Source: an uncultured Sutterella sp. (GTDB lineage Bacteria; Pseudomonadota; Gammaproteobacteria; Burkholderiales; Burkholderiaceae_F). Taken from it: a stretch of DNA of 64,000 nucleotides. Where the stretch lies: positions 40,252-104,251 of the forward strand of contig CAJKAP010000009.1 in assembly GCA_905197905.1 (NCBI GenBank). Direction: 5' to 3'. Positions 17,040 to 24,999 of this stretch are shown here, piece after piece. Made by a program: the position numbers and the translations under genes. The notes below the pieces were generated by a model that worked only from the letters and a program-made list of their open reading frames with translations, made no database searches and was not told where the DNA came from. The number at the start of each line of letters is the position of its first letter. Position 1 is the stretch's first letter.

Positions 17040-19617
17040 AGTGCATCATAAGAAGTCTGGTCTCATGGGAAGTGGCTTTGGGGTGACGATTGGCATGCAG
17101 AAGGTGGATACCAAGAGTCAAGGCGCGAAAGAAAGCGTCTCACAAAGCCATGTCGGTTCACTTCATGGCGATACGCTTGTGACTGCTGGCGAAAGCTACC
17201 AACAGGTCGGTAGCACGGTTTCAGCCCCTGAAGGGAACACCATTATTTCTGCAAAGCGCATTGGTGTAGAAGCCGCAAAGAGCCGTCAAACCACGGACAC
17301 TGAATATAGTTATCAGCAAAAGGGTTTGACGGTTGCCTTGAATGCTCCTGTGTTGAGTGCGATTCAAGGTGCGGTCTCAACCGTTTCTTCCGTGAAAGAT
17401 GTTGGAGTCAGCCAAAATAACCGCGTCAATGCGATGGCGGTAGCCAATAGTGGCTTCAAAGCGGTTCGTACAGGAAGAGCGTTAAACGAATTAGCGCAAA
17501 ATCCAGGTGATGCAGCAAAGAACGTCAGTGTGTCAATTACCTACGGTCAGCAGAAAAACACGAATGAATCGCACCAAAGTAGCACTGATGCTACACCGAG
17601 CCAAGTCTTAGCTGGTGGAAAAGTCGTGATGTTGGCCAAGGGGAGCGAAGCCTCTGACATTAACGTCACAGGTTCTGACGTCTATGGGAAAGGTGGTACG
17701 CACTTAAAGGCGGACCATGAAATTAATCTTGAAGCAGCGGAAACCACGGAAACGGAGCGCACCAAGAATAAATCTGCAGGTTGGAATGCTGGTGTTGCGA
17801 TTTCAGTGGGTAGCAACGGTTACTCATTAGGGGTGACGGCGGGTGGCAACTACGGTCGTGGTCATGGTAATGGCGACACGACGAGTTATCGTGCCACACA
17901 TGTGGGCTCCTTGGAAGGAAATACCACCCTTGAAAGTGGAGAAACCACAACACTCAAAGGCGCACAAGTCCAAGGCAAGCACGTTGAGCTCAAAGTCAAA
18001 GACTTAGCCATAGAGAGCGTGCAAGATACGTTTAAGTATGACGCGAAGCAGATGAATGCGAGCGCGCAGGTCACGGTAGGCTATGGTTTTTCAGCTTCAG
18101 CAAGCTTTAATAAGAGTAAGCTCAAAGCGGATTACGCATCTGTCGCAGAACAAGCTGGAATTCTGGCGGGTGATGAGGGCTATAATGTGGATATTCAAAA
18201 CCACACCTCGCTCAAAGGAGGGCTAGTGACCTCAACCCAGAAGGCCGAAGACGAGGGGAAGAACCGCTTCTCCACAGGCACACTCACGAGCACTGACATC
18301 GAAAACCACAACGATGTCAAAGGGAGTGCTATTGGTTTAGATGTCGCTATGCACGAATCGTTTGATGGCGGCAAGCCTTCTAGTACTCAAAATTCTGGTG
18401 AATCGGCACAAACAAACGACGCCTCGCAATCCAACAGTTCTTCAGAGAACGCTCAACAAGTCGCTAGCGATGAATCTCTTACCAAGAAACCGACGGAAGC
18501 TGAAATTCAGCAAACGAAAGACAGTTGGGGCTTTGATCCCGCTTTTGGGAGCGGAAAAGTCTCTGAATCCGAGAGTGGTACGACGAAGAGTGGCATCAAC
18601 ACGAAGAATCTGACGGTAAGAGAAGATTCAGAGGGCGACTATTCTTCACTCAGAACTTCTGTGACGACGGACAACTACCGCGATAGCATGGGTGCTGTGG
18701 AAAAGAATTTTGAGAAAGAAAAACTCCTTGAAGATCTGAACGTCCAAGTGCGAGTAACTAAAGACTTTCGTAAGAATATCAGTAAAGAGGTTGATAGATA
18801 CTTTGATAAGAAGCAGGCCGATTTGCGCCTTCAACGTGAAGGAATTGACCAGCTTCTGAAAGGTGCTCAAACGAAAGAAGAAGTGGCTCAATTGCGCAAA
18901 CAAATTGATCAAATTGATGATCATATTTACGAGTTGCAGTACTCGCGCCACTTTGCCAACGCAGTCATGGACTTAGTTGCAGCCAATCCTAAGCTTCCCA
19001 TCACACAAAACACTTTGCGCATAGCTAATACCTATATGCGACAGCAAAGCGTAGCTAATTCCAAGCTCTCCCCAGGGATTACAGACGGCACGACAACAAT
19101 AAACAATCTTTCTTATAGCTCAGGTAGTTTTGATGGGTATAAGTTAGGAGGTACTCGAAATGATGTATATTATATTTGCGGGAAGGATGGTAAGTGGTGT
19201 AAAAAGGATGAAAATGATAATTTAATCAAAGATTTTAAAAACAATTATCTTTATAAAGACGATAACAAAATAAGTTTATCTGAATATTTATCTCAGAATA
19301 AAGAGATACTTGGGGGAATGACGGGAGGTTTCCAGCCAGTAGAGGGAGATTGGATTTTGGGAAACTACGTTATTCCTTACGTAGCTGGAGGGGAATCCGA
19401 TCTTTTAGTCGAAGCGTTTGCTGGTATGCATGACGCATTAGGTGGGCAATTTCCAGGTTTTTATGGTAGTGATGGCAATACAATCCATAAAACAAGAACT
19501 CAAAGAATTTTTTCTAATATAACAACGACTGTGGCAATACCTGTAACCATGCCTTTCGCTTTTTCCGATAATGTCCCTAACGATGTGTTGAATTTTATAT
19601 TTTTACTATCTAAATAA
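16966..19617 (+). pseudogene. 5'-truncated filamentous haemagglutinin / CdiA-like exoprotein gene
   Basis: An 883-codon frame. Its first 20-25 codons are out-of-frame transporter sequence; real exoprotein code starts near 17030 with SQSEVHHKKSGLMGSGFG, the known start of the FHA C-terminal repeat region. Repeats with S-x-VGS-L-G-x-T and T-KGA-V-GKHVELK pattern follow to about 18400, then a Ser/Gln-rich and coiled-coil stretch. From about 19080 base composition falls sharply, and the tip contains GGMTGGFQP, FAGMHDALGG and PFAFSDNVPNDV, resembling C-terminal domains of CDI/FHA proteins. The signal, TPS secretion domain and N-terminal repeats are lost. It is unlikely to be exported as it stands. 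Confidence 0.82.
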
Positions 19618-19619
19618 TT

Positions 19620-19910
19620 ATGAAAGTATTTTTTTGTCTACTAATTTTATTCTGCATTTCTTCTTGTGTAGTACAAACATATGCACCTGACTTTGAGAAT
19701 GATTTTAAAAAAATCCAAACTTATCAAAAAAAAGATTCAATAGGAAAAACTAACTATATTCAGAGAATTAAGGATGTAAAAGATTGCGGTGTCATAAATT
19801 TAGATTCGGGAGGGTTAGATGTTAATGTCATGTACAAGTTTATGACAGATAGAGAATTTGACGAGAGAATTAATAAATTTTCAGAATGTATGAAAAAAAA
19901 GGATATATAA
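19620..19910 (+). CDS. Small lipoprotein, first of three related copies; 3' end frameshifted
   Basis: A 96-residue frame directly behind the exoprotein gene, with a lipoprotein signal (CLLILFCISSC, cysteine 16) in visibly AT-rich DNA. It ends in MKKKDI after a run of eight A residues at 19893-19900. Restoring one A would read on as KKGYIRILPTKC...LHLCN to 19966, matching the C-termini of the next two lipoproteins, so the gene is probably a frameshifted copy (or carries a homopolymer sequencing error). Its position after a CDI-type tip makes an immunity role possible; this is inference only. Confidence 0.7.
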   Translation: MKVFFCLLILFCISSCVVQTYAPDFENDFKKIQTYQKKDSIGKTNYIQRIKDVKDCGVINLDSGGLDVNVMYKFMTDREFDERINKFSECMKKKDI

Positions 19911-19976
19911 GAATACTTCCGACAAAATGTACAAAAGAAGGGGTAGATCTACATCTGTGTAATTGATAGAGTGAAT

Positions 19977-20323
19977 ATGAAGTACATTTATTTAATATTT
20001 CTTGTTTTTTTGTTACTTCTTGTGTTTCTACAGGAAACATTTGGGATGGAAATAATAACTATAAATCCATACAAGCAATACAATACAAAAAAACGATTGG
20101 ATATACAGATCCTATAAAAAGACTTGATGATATGAAAGCTTGTGGCTTAAAAAATTTGGATAGTAAATTTTTTAATCTTTATTTTGATCCAAGTGACAAA
20201 TCTTTAGAAGACCTGAAAAATCGAGTGGACAGAATAAATCAATGCATCTCGGATAAAGGCTATATTATGTTTTATCCCGATATGTGTACTTATCATGGAG
20301 AAGAACTCGGGATTTGCAATTAG
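19977..20323 (+). pseudogene. Small lipoprotein, second copy, frameshifted in its signal peptide
   Basis: The ATG at 19977 opens MKYIYLIFLVF, but the frame leaves the family sequence at a run of seven T residues and stops at about 20120. Adding one T gives MKYIYLIFLVFFVTSC (lipobox), then continues without interruption through IGYTDPIKRLDDMKACGLKNLDS to GEELGICN, stopping at 20323. The 3' part is open from 20132. The restored protein (about 115 residues) is a clear paralogue of the neighbours: IGYTDPIKRLDDMKACG matches IGKTNYIQRIKDVKDCG in copy 1. Confidence 0.75.
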
Positions 20324-20325
20324 CC

Positions 20326-20616
20326 ATGAAAATACGTTTTTTATTCCTTATCGCCCCTTTAACTCTAGTAACAGGTTGTGTGGTTCGATCGTATCTTCGC
20401 GATGAGCCTTATGTGTACGTGCCAGGCTTCCAAAAGCCTATGACCAAAAGCTACACGGATGCAAAGCAGCGCGCTGAAGACGTCGAGGCTTGTGGCTTGA
20501 ATCGAGACTCAAAAAATGCAGTGATTTCTTGCATGAAAAAGAAAGGCTACGTGTACTTCAACCACGATATCTGTTTTCGTTACGGGCTAGACCTAGGTCT
20601 GTGTAATATTGATTGA
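20326..20616 (+). CDS. Small lipoprotein, third copy, intact
   Basis: A 96-residue lipoprotein starting at the ATG at 20326, two bases after the previous copy's stop. Its lipobox is LVTGC. The mature part has SYTDAKQRAEDVEACGL in the middle and CMKKKGYVYF...LDLGLCN at the end, the same frame as the restored copies 1 and 2. Four cysteines (central, before KKGY, in DIC, and near the end) are shared and could form disulphides. GC content is higher than in copies 1 and 2, closer to the chromosome average. Function unknown; possible immunity-like protein for the exoprotein tip. A terminator follows. Confidence 0.8.
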   Translation: MKIRFLFLIAPLTLVTGCVVRSYLRDEPYVYVPGFQKPMTKSYTDAKQRAEDVEACGLNRDSKNAVISCMKKKGYVYFNHDICFRYGLDLGLCNID

Positions 20617-20617
20617 G

Positions 20618-20650
20618 AAAAAGGCTCAGAACCAAAAATTCTGAGCCTTT
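20618..20650. terminator. Bidirectional terminator between the lipoprotein genes and ppsR
   Basis: AAAGGCTCAGAA at 20620-20631 pairs perfectly with TTCTGAGCCTTT at 20639-20650, with A-run before and T-run within the stem base. Genes converge on it from both sides. Confidence 0.85.
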
Positions 20651-20669
20651 AGTGTTATGTGCTGTGAAG

Positions 20670-21518
20670 TTATTTCGCAGAGCGACGATCCAAGCCTAAA
20701 TCAGCAATGATCGTGGCGGAAATTTCTTCAATTGACTTTGTCGTGGAATTAAGCCAACGAATGCCTTCGCGAGCCATCAAGTTTTCCGCGTCCTGAATTT
20801 CCTGACGGCAGTTTTCAAGACTGGCGTAGTGGCTGTTCGGGAGACGTTCGTTGCGAATTTCCGACAAACGTTCTGGACGAATCGAAAGCCCAAAGAGCTT
20901 GTGGCGCAAAGGTAAAAGCGCGTCTGGGAGCGAACCACGGTCAAAGTCTTCCGGAATCAAGGGGTAGTTAGCCACTTTGAGACCAAACTGCATCGCGAGG
21001 AAAAGCGAGGTTGGCGTTTTCCCAGAGCGAGAGACCCCCACCAAAATCACATCGGCTTCATCGAGCCCACGGTTCGTTTGCCCGTCGTCGTGCAAGAGGG
21101 TGTAGTCGATAGCGGCAATACGACGGTTATATTTTTCGTCGTCGCGAATACGATGGCTCTGACCAATCGAATGCGCACTCTTCATGCCTAATTCGGTTTC
21201 CAAGGGACCCACGAATTTACGGAAAAGGTCAATGATGTGCCCTTCGACCGCTTCATTGAAGGTTCGCATAATGTTGGGATCAACGAACGTGGTGAAGATG
21301 ATGGGGCGCAACCCATCGATTTCACCTTGCTTATTGATCTGCTGAGCCGTTGCCAAAGCCTTTTCTACCGTATCGGTAAAAGGAAGGCGAGTCTGATGGT
21401 AATTCAGGCTCGGAAACTGCGTCATGATGGAGTGGGCCAGGGTCTCGGCCGTAATAGCGGTCCCATCGCTCACAATGAAAATCTGGCGAACTGGTTCAGT
21501 TTTCTCGTTATCTGTCAT
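20670..21518 (-). CDS. ppsR: PEP synthase regulatory protein (bifunctional kinase/pyrophosphorylase)
   Basis: About 282 residues of the DUF299/PSRP family. PpsR inactivates PEP synthase by ADP-dependent phosphorylation of a threonine next to its catalytic histidine and reactivates it by phosphorolysis. The N-terminus IFIVSDGTAITAETLAHS and the P-loop GVSRSGKTPTS (about residue 150) are diagnostic. I prefer the ATG at 21518, giving MTDNEK as in relatives, over 21539; neither has a clear ribosome site. Its target gene ppsA is divergently transcribed 306 bases away, which supports the call. Confidence 0.95.
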   Translation of the reverse strand: MTDNEKTEPVRQIFIVSDGTAITAETLAHSIMTQFPSLNYHQTRLPFTDTVEKALATAQQINKQGEIDGLRPIIFTTFVDPNIMRTFNEAVEGHIIDLFRKFVGPLETELGMKSAHSIGQSHRIRDDEKYNRRIAAIDYTLLHDDGQTNRGLDEADVILVGVSRSGKTPTSLFLAMQFGLKVANYPLIPEDFDRGSLPDALLPLRHKLFGLSIRPERLSEIRNERLPNSHYASLENCRQEIQDAENLMAREGIRWLNSTTKSIEEISATIIADLGLDRRSAK

Positions 21519-21530
21519 CTTTATGAAAGC

Positions 21531-21542
21531 GCATTGCAATGC
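21531..21542. promoter_or_regulatory. 12-bp palindrome upstream of ppsR
   Basis: GCATTGCAATGC is a perfect palindrome overlapping the region just upstream of the chosen ppsR start, in the ppsR-ppsA divergent spacer. It could be an operator; no binding protein is indicated. Confidence 0.3.
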
Positions 21543-21824
21543 GTCAAAATGGAATATCTATGCACGTGAATTCTACTCGAAAGAATCCATTTCAAGTCAA
21601 AAAGAGTGAAAAGAAAAATGTGCTCGAAAGGAGCTAATGCGATGAAAAAAGGTGAAATCCTGAGAAACTTTAGGGAAAACCCTATAACGCTTTTTTGATC
21701 TAAGCCTAGGAAATGGCCGATTGTCACGAATCAATCGAGAAGGATGGCTGAAATTTGACGCGATACAAGGTAGAATCAGGCCAGATTGTTTTACCGCTCA
21801 TTCCGAGCTTAAAAGAGGACAGAC
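21543..21824. other. ppsR-ppsA divergent spacer
   Basis: About 280 bases containing both promoters. AGAGGAC precedes the ppsA ATG. A TAGAAT element near 21772 could be a -10 for ppsA but lacks a good -35. Nothing else is recognised. Confidence 0.4.
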
Positions 21825-24200
21825 ATGCAACTAGTAGGTCGTTACGTTTTCCCGTTTAGTCAACTTCGCATGAATGACGTTGATCGCGTCGGCGGCAAGA
21901 ATGCTTCCTTGGGCGAATTGTTGAGCCAATTGACTTCTGCGGGCATTCGTGTGCCAGATGGTTTTGCTACCACCGCTGAAGCCTTCCGCCTTTTCATTAA
22001 AGAAGGTGGTCTCGAAGAACGTATTGCCCAGCGTCTCGCAACGCTTGACGTCGATGATGTGAAAGCTTTGGCTCAGGCCGGTGCTGAAATCCGTGGTTGG
22101 ATTGAAGCGGCTCCGTTCCCTGCCGAATTGGAAAAAGAAATCCGTGATTTCTATGAATGGCTCAAAGACGGCCAGGCTGAAATCTCGGTGGCTGTGCGCT
22201 CTTCCGCCACGGCTGAAGACTTACCGGATGCTTCTTTTGCTGGTCAGCAAGAAACCGTGTTGAACGTGGTCGGCATCGATGCCGTGCTCGCTCGCATGAA
22301 GGAAGTGTTTGCCTCTCTTTATAACGACCGTGCTATTTCTTACCGTGTCCATAAGGGCTTCACCCATACGGAAGTGGCTCTTTCGGCTGGCGTGCAGCGT
22401 ATGTGCCGCTCCGACAAGGGCGCTGCTGGCGTGATGTTCACGTTGGATACGGAATCTGGCTTTGACCAGGTGGTCTTCATCACGGCTAGCTATGGCTTGG
22501 GTGAAACGGTGGTGCAGGGTGCTGTGAACCCTGACGAATTCTATGTGCATAAGCCCATCTTGGACGCTGGCAAGTACCCGATCATTCGTAAGAACTTGGG
22601 TAGCAAGTTGATCAAGATGGAGTTTGAACCCGATAGCTCCACGGGTCGTACGGTGCGCACCTTGGATGTGGCAGATGAAGATCGTCGCCGCTTTGCGATT
22701 ACGGACGACGATGTGATCGAATTGGCGAAGTTTGCTCGCATTATTGAAAAGCACTACGGCCGTCCGATGGACATCGAATGGGGTAAAGACGGGATTGATG
22801 GCAAGATCTATATCTTGCAGGCTCGTCCTGAAACTGTGAAGTCCCAGCAAAAGAGCGTGGACGTGCAGTTGCGCTACTCTTTGAAGAGCAAGGGCAACCT
22901 CCTTTGCCAGGGTCGCGCTATTGGTCAGAAGGTTGGCCAGGGTCCTGTGCGTGTGGTGGAAAGCGCCGCTGAAATGGATCGTGTGCAGGCAGGCGACGTG
23001 CTCGTCACGGACATGACCGACCCCAACTGGGAACCGGTGATGAAGAAGGCCTCTGCCATCGTGACGAACCGCGGTGGTCGTACTTGCCACGCTGCTATTA
23101 TTGCTCGCGAATTGGGCATTCCAGCTGTGGTGGGTTGCGGTGACGCAACGGAACGCTTGACCGAAGGCACGAGCGTGACGGTTTCCTGCGCTGAAGGCGA
23201 CACGGGTAACATCTACGAAGGTCTCTTGGAAGTGGCTGTAGAAGAAGTCCAGCGTGGCGCGTTGCCGGAAATCCCCGTGAAGATCATGATGAACGTGGGC
23301 AACCCGCAACTCGCTTTTGAATTCCAGGCTATCCCGAACAAGGGGGTGGGCCTCGCTCGTTTGGAATTCATCATCAACAACAATATCGGCATCCACCCGA
23401 AGGTGGTGCTCGACTACCCGAATGTGCCGGGTGAATTGCGTGACGCCGCAGAACGTCTCTCCGCTGGTTACGCTTCTCCGAAGGAATTCTACGAACGTAA
23501 GATCGCTGAAGGCGTGGCAACGATTGCTGCCGCTTTCTATCCGAAGAAAGTGATCGTGCGTCTTTCTGACTTCAAGAGCAACGAATACCGCAAGTTGATC
23601 GGTGGCGCTCAGTACGAACCGGATGAAGAAAATCCGATGTTGGGCTTCCGTGGTGCTAGCCGCTACATTGCCAACCAGTTCGCAGAATGCTTCGCTATGG
23701 AATGCCGTGCCATGAAGTTTGTGCGTGACGAAATGGGCTTGACGAACGTGGAATTGATGATTCCGTTCGTGCGTACGGTCTTTGAAGCTCGTCGCGTTAA
23801 CGAAATCATGGCTGAACACGGCTTGAAGCGTGGTGTGAATGGTCTTCGCTTGAACATGATGTGCGAAATCCCGTCCAACGCGGTGCTCGCTGATCAGTTC
23901 CTCGAATACTTCGATGGCTTCTCCATTGGTTCTAACGACATGACCCAGTTGGCTTTGGGTCTTGACCGTGACTCTGGCTTGATTGCCGCGAGCTTTGACG
24001 AACGTAACGATGCGGTGAAGGCTCTCTTGGCGATGGCCATTAAGGCTTGCCGCGAAAAGGGCAAATACGTCGGTATTTGCGGCCAGGGCCCATCTGACCA
24101 CGCTGACTTCGCTCAGTGGTTGATGGACCAGGGGATTGAATCTATTTCGCTTAACCCCGATACGGTCGTCGATACGTGGCGTCGTTTGGCTAAGCACTAA
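21825..24200 (+). CDS. ppsA: Phosphoenolpyruvate synthase
   Basis: A 791-residue enzyme making PEP from pyruvate and ATP (giving AMP and Pi), for gluconeogenesis. The N-terminal ATP-grasp domain contains VAVRSSATAEDLPDASFAGQQET. The swivelling phosphohistidine domain has GGRTCHAAIIARELG with His422, preceded by the threonine target of PpsR. The C-terminal TIM barrel has the IGSNDMTQLALGLDRDSG loop and the EIPSNA motif. Length matches the family. Codon use is strongly biased (GAA, CGT, ttg/ctc Leu), suggesting high expression. Divergent from its regulator ppsR. Confidence 0.97.
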   Translation: MQLVGRYVFPFSQLRMNDVDRVGGKNASLGELLSQLTSAGIRVPDGFATTAEAFRLFIKEGGLEERIAQRLATLDVDDVKALAQAGAEIRGWIEAAPFPAELEKEIRDFYEWLKDGQAEISVAVRSSATAEDLPDASFAGQQETVLNVVGIDAVLARMKEVFASLYNDRAISYRVHKGFTHTEVALSAGVQRMCRSDKGAAGVMFTLDTESGFDQVVFITASYGLGETVVQGAVNPDEFYVHKPILDAGKYPIIRKNLGSKLIKMEFEPDSSTGRTVRTLDVADEDRRRFAITDDDVIELAKFARIIEKHYGRPMDIEWGKDGIDGKIYILQARPETVKSQQKSVDVQLRYSLKSKGNLLCQGRAIGQKVGQGPVRVVESAAEMDRVQAGDVLVTDMTDPNWEPVMKKASAIVTNRGGRTCHAAIIARELGIPAVVGCGDATERLTEGTSVTVSCAEGDTGNIYEGLLEVAVEEVQRGALPEIPVKIMMNVGNPQLAFEFQAIPNKGVGLARLEFIINNNIGIHPKVVLDYPNVPGELRDAAERLSAGYASPKEFYERKIAEGVATIAAAFYPKKVIVRLSDFKSNEYRKLIGGAQYEPDEENPMLGFRGASRYIANQFAECFAMECRAMKFVRDEMGLTNVELMIPFVRTVFEARRVNEIMAEHGLKRGVNGLRLNMMCEIPSNAVLADQFLEYFDGFSIGSNDMTQLALGLDRDSGLIAASFDERNDAVKALLAMAIKACREKGKYVGICGQGPSDHADFAQWLMDQGIESISLNPDTVVDTWRRLAKH

Positions 24201-24228
24201 GCTTAACCTGAGCTAGGCTCACGATAAG

Positions 24229-24262
24229 AGGAGGCTTCCTATTTTTGGAGGTCTCCTTTTTT
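24229..24262 (+). terminator. Intrinsic terminator after ppsA
   Basis: AGGAGGCTTCC at 24229-24239 pairs with GGAGGTCTCCT at 24247-24257 (two G-U pairs), followed by T6. Confidence 0.85.
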
Positions 24263-24301
24263 GTTGTCAGCAAAAAAAATAATTCTCCTCAAATTCTCCA
24301 A

Positions 24302-24790
24302 AATCTAAGGACCATGTCTTAGAAGACTTGCAGTGGACTAACGACCGAGTACGGAATAACCCGTAAAAAGCAGAGGTGCCCTTGACGAATCGAGATTCAT
24401 AGGCGTAGGATTGTTCTTACACCGTTGAAGCGGAAGTAACGGCGAACGATGCCTTATGAGAGAGTCCATGTAGGTGAGAGTTGGACAAGAAACACGTCGT
24501 CAAATGGGCCGCTGAGGGCGCAGGGAAAAGGGTTCACGAACCCCTAGTATTCTGCGACGTGCAGAACCCACGTTAGTGGTTAAGGGGATGATGGTCCCCG
24601 GCAAAAAAGCGCATAGACTCGCACATGCAGTCTGTGAACATAAGGTGGCACCGCGGATAGCCCAATGATGGGTATTCGTCCTTATACGAATAGCGACAAG
24701 ATGCTGTCGTGTGAGGACGTTGCTTGTGTGGTCACCGCCAGAAAAGAAGCGAACTCCTCGACAGAAATTAAGTCGGCGGAGTTTTTTTGT
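24302..24790 (+). promoter_or_regulatory. T-box riboswitch leader of the trp operon
   Basis: The core AAGGTGGCACCGCG lies at 24642-24655. Helix A1 is perfect: ATAAGG at 24640-24645 with CCTTAT at 24680-24685. The bulge that pairs with the tRNA NCCA end is TGGC at 24646-24649; its last base fits a G73 discriminator, as in bacterial tRNA-Trp. Helix A2 is ATA-CCC with GGGTAT, capped by AATGAT. Upstream are a stem III (AGACT/AGTCT), a GGGG...CCCC element near 24584-24599, and a long imperfect stem I closed by TGGACT at 24334 with AGTCCA at 24463. T-boxes sense uncharged tRNA. I could not identify the specifier codon; TGG occurs at 24334 and 24482. Confidence 0.72.
24752..24788 (+). terminator. 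Leader terminator of the trp T-box region
   Basis: AACTCC-T-CGAC at 24752-24762 pairs with GTCG-GC-GGAGTT at 24772-24783, followed by seven T residues. It lies about 70 bases after the T-box antiterminator. A second hairpin, CGTCCT at 24677 with AGGACG at 24714, overlaps antiterminator helix A1 and could be the competing arm that couples the two. Confidence 0.75.
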
Positions 24791-24808
24791 TTTCTGGAGT
24801 CTATGCAA

Positions 24809-24979
24809 ATGTCTTTTATCTCTTTAGTTCGTGAAGTCGAACACTTCTTCTCTCGTCCCGCGTCTCTTCGCGTCCCTGCCTTTTTTGTGGGCGGAGTTGG
24901 CGGCTACTTTGCCGCTTCCTTTGTGAGCGTGGCGGACGAACCTACAGCGCTCCCCAATGACTTTCTCCTTCGTATTTAA
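24809..24979 (+). pseudogene. Short ORF resembling a trpE (anthranilate synthase I) remnant
   Basis: A 56-codon frame between the leader terminator and trpD, with GGAG nine bases before the ATG at 24809 (an ATG at 24803 is less well placed). The translation contains LRVPAFFVGGVGGYFAASFV and, further on, ALPNDFLLRI. This resembles the TrpE/PabB segment P-x-F-x-GG-x-x-GYF-x-YD-x-V followed by LP-D-x-x-x, in the same order and spacing. TrpE is normally about 500 residues and precedes trpGDCFBA, so this may be a relic left by deletion of trpEG. It could equally be an unrelated small membrane protein or a leader peptide. Confidence 0.4.
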
Positions 24980-24999
24980 AGCGCACGAGGAGGGAGATC

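Noticed and set aside
16464..20616. A functional contact-dependent inhibition system
   Set aside because: Transporter barrel, exoprotein secretion domain and N-terminal repeats are all missing, so the locus as assembled cannot deliver a toxin.
22221..24197. 658-codon open frame on the minus strand across ppsA
   Set aside because: It is a shadow of the biased codon use in ppsA (histidine-rich, no family resemblance). ppsA on the plus strand has all catalytic motifs.
24500..24600. tmRNA or tRNA-like domain near GGGTTCACGAACCC
   Set aside because: The element is a simple hairpin without an acceptor stem or CCA; the T-box explanation fits the surroundings better.
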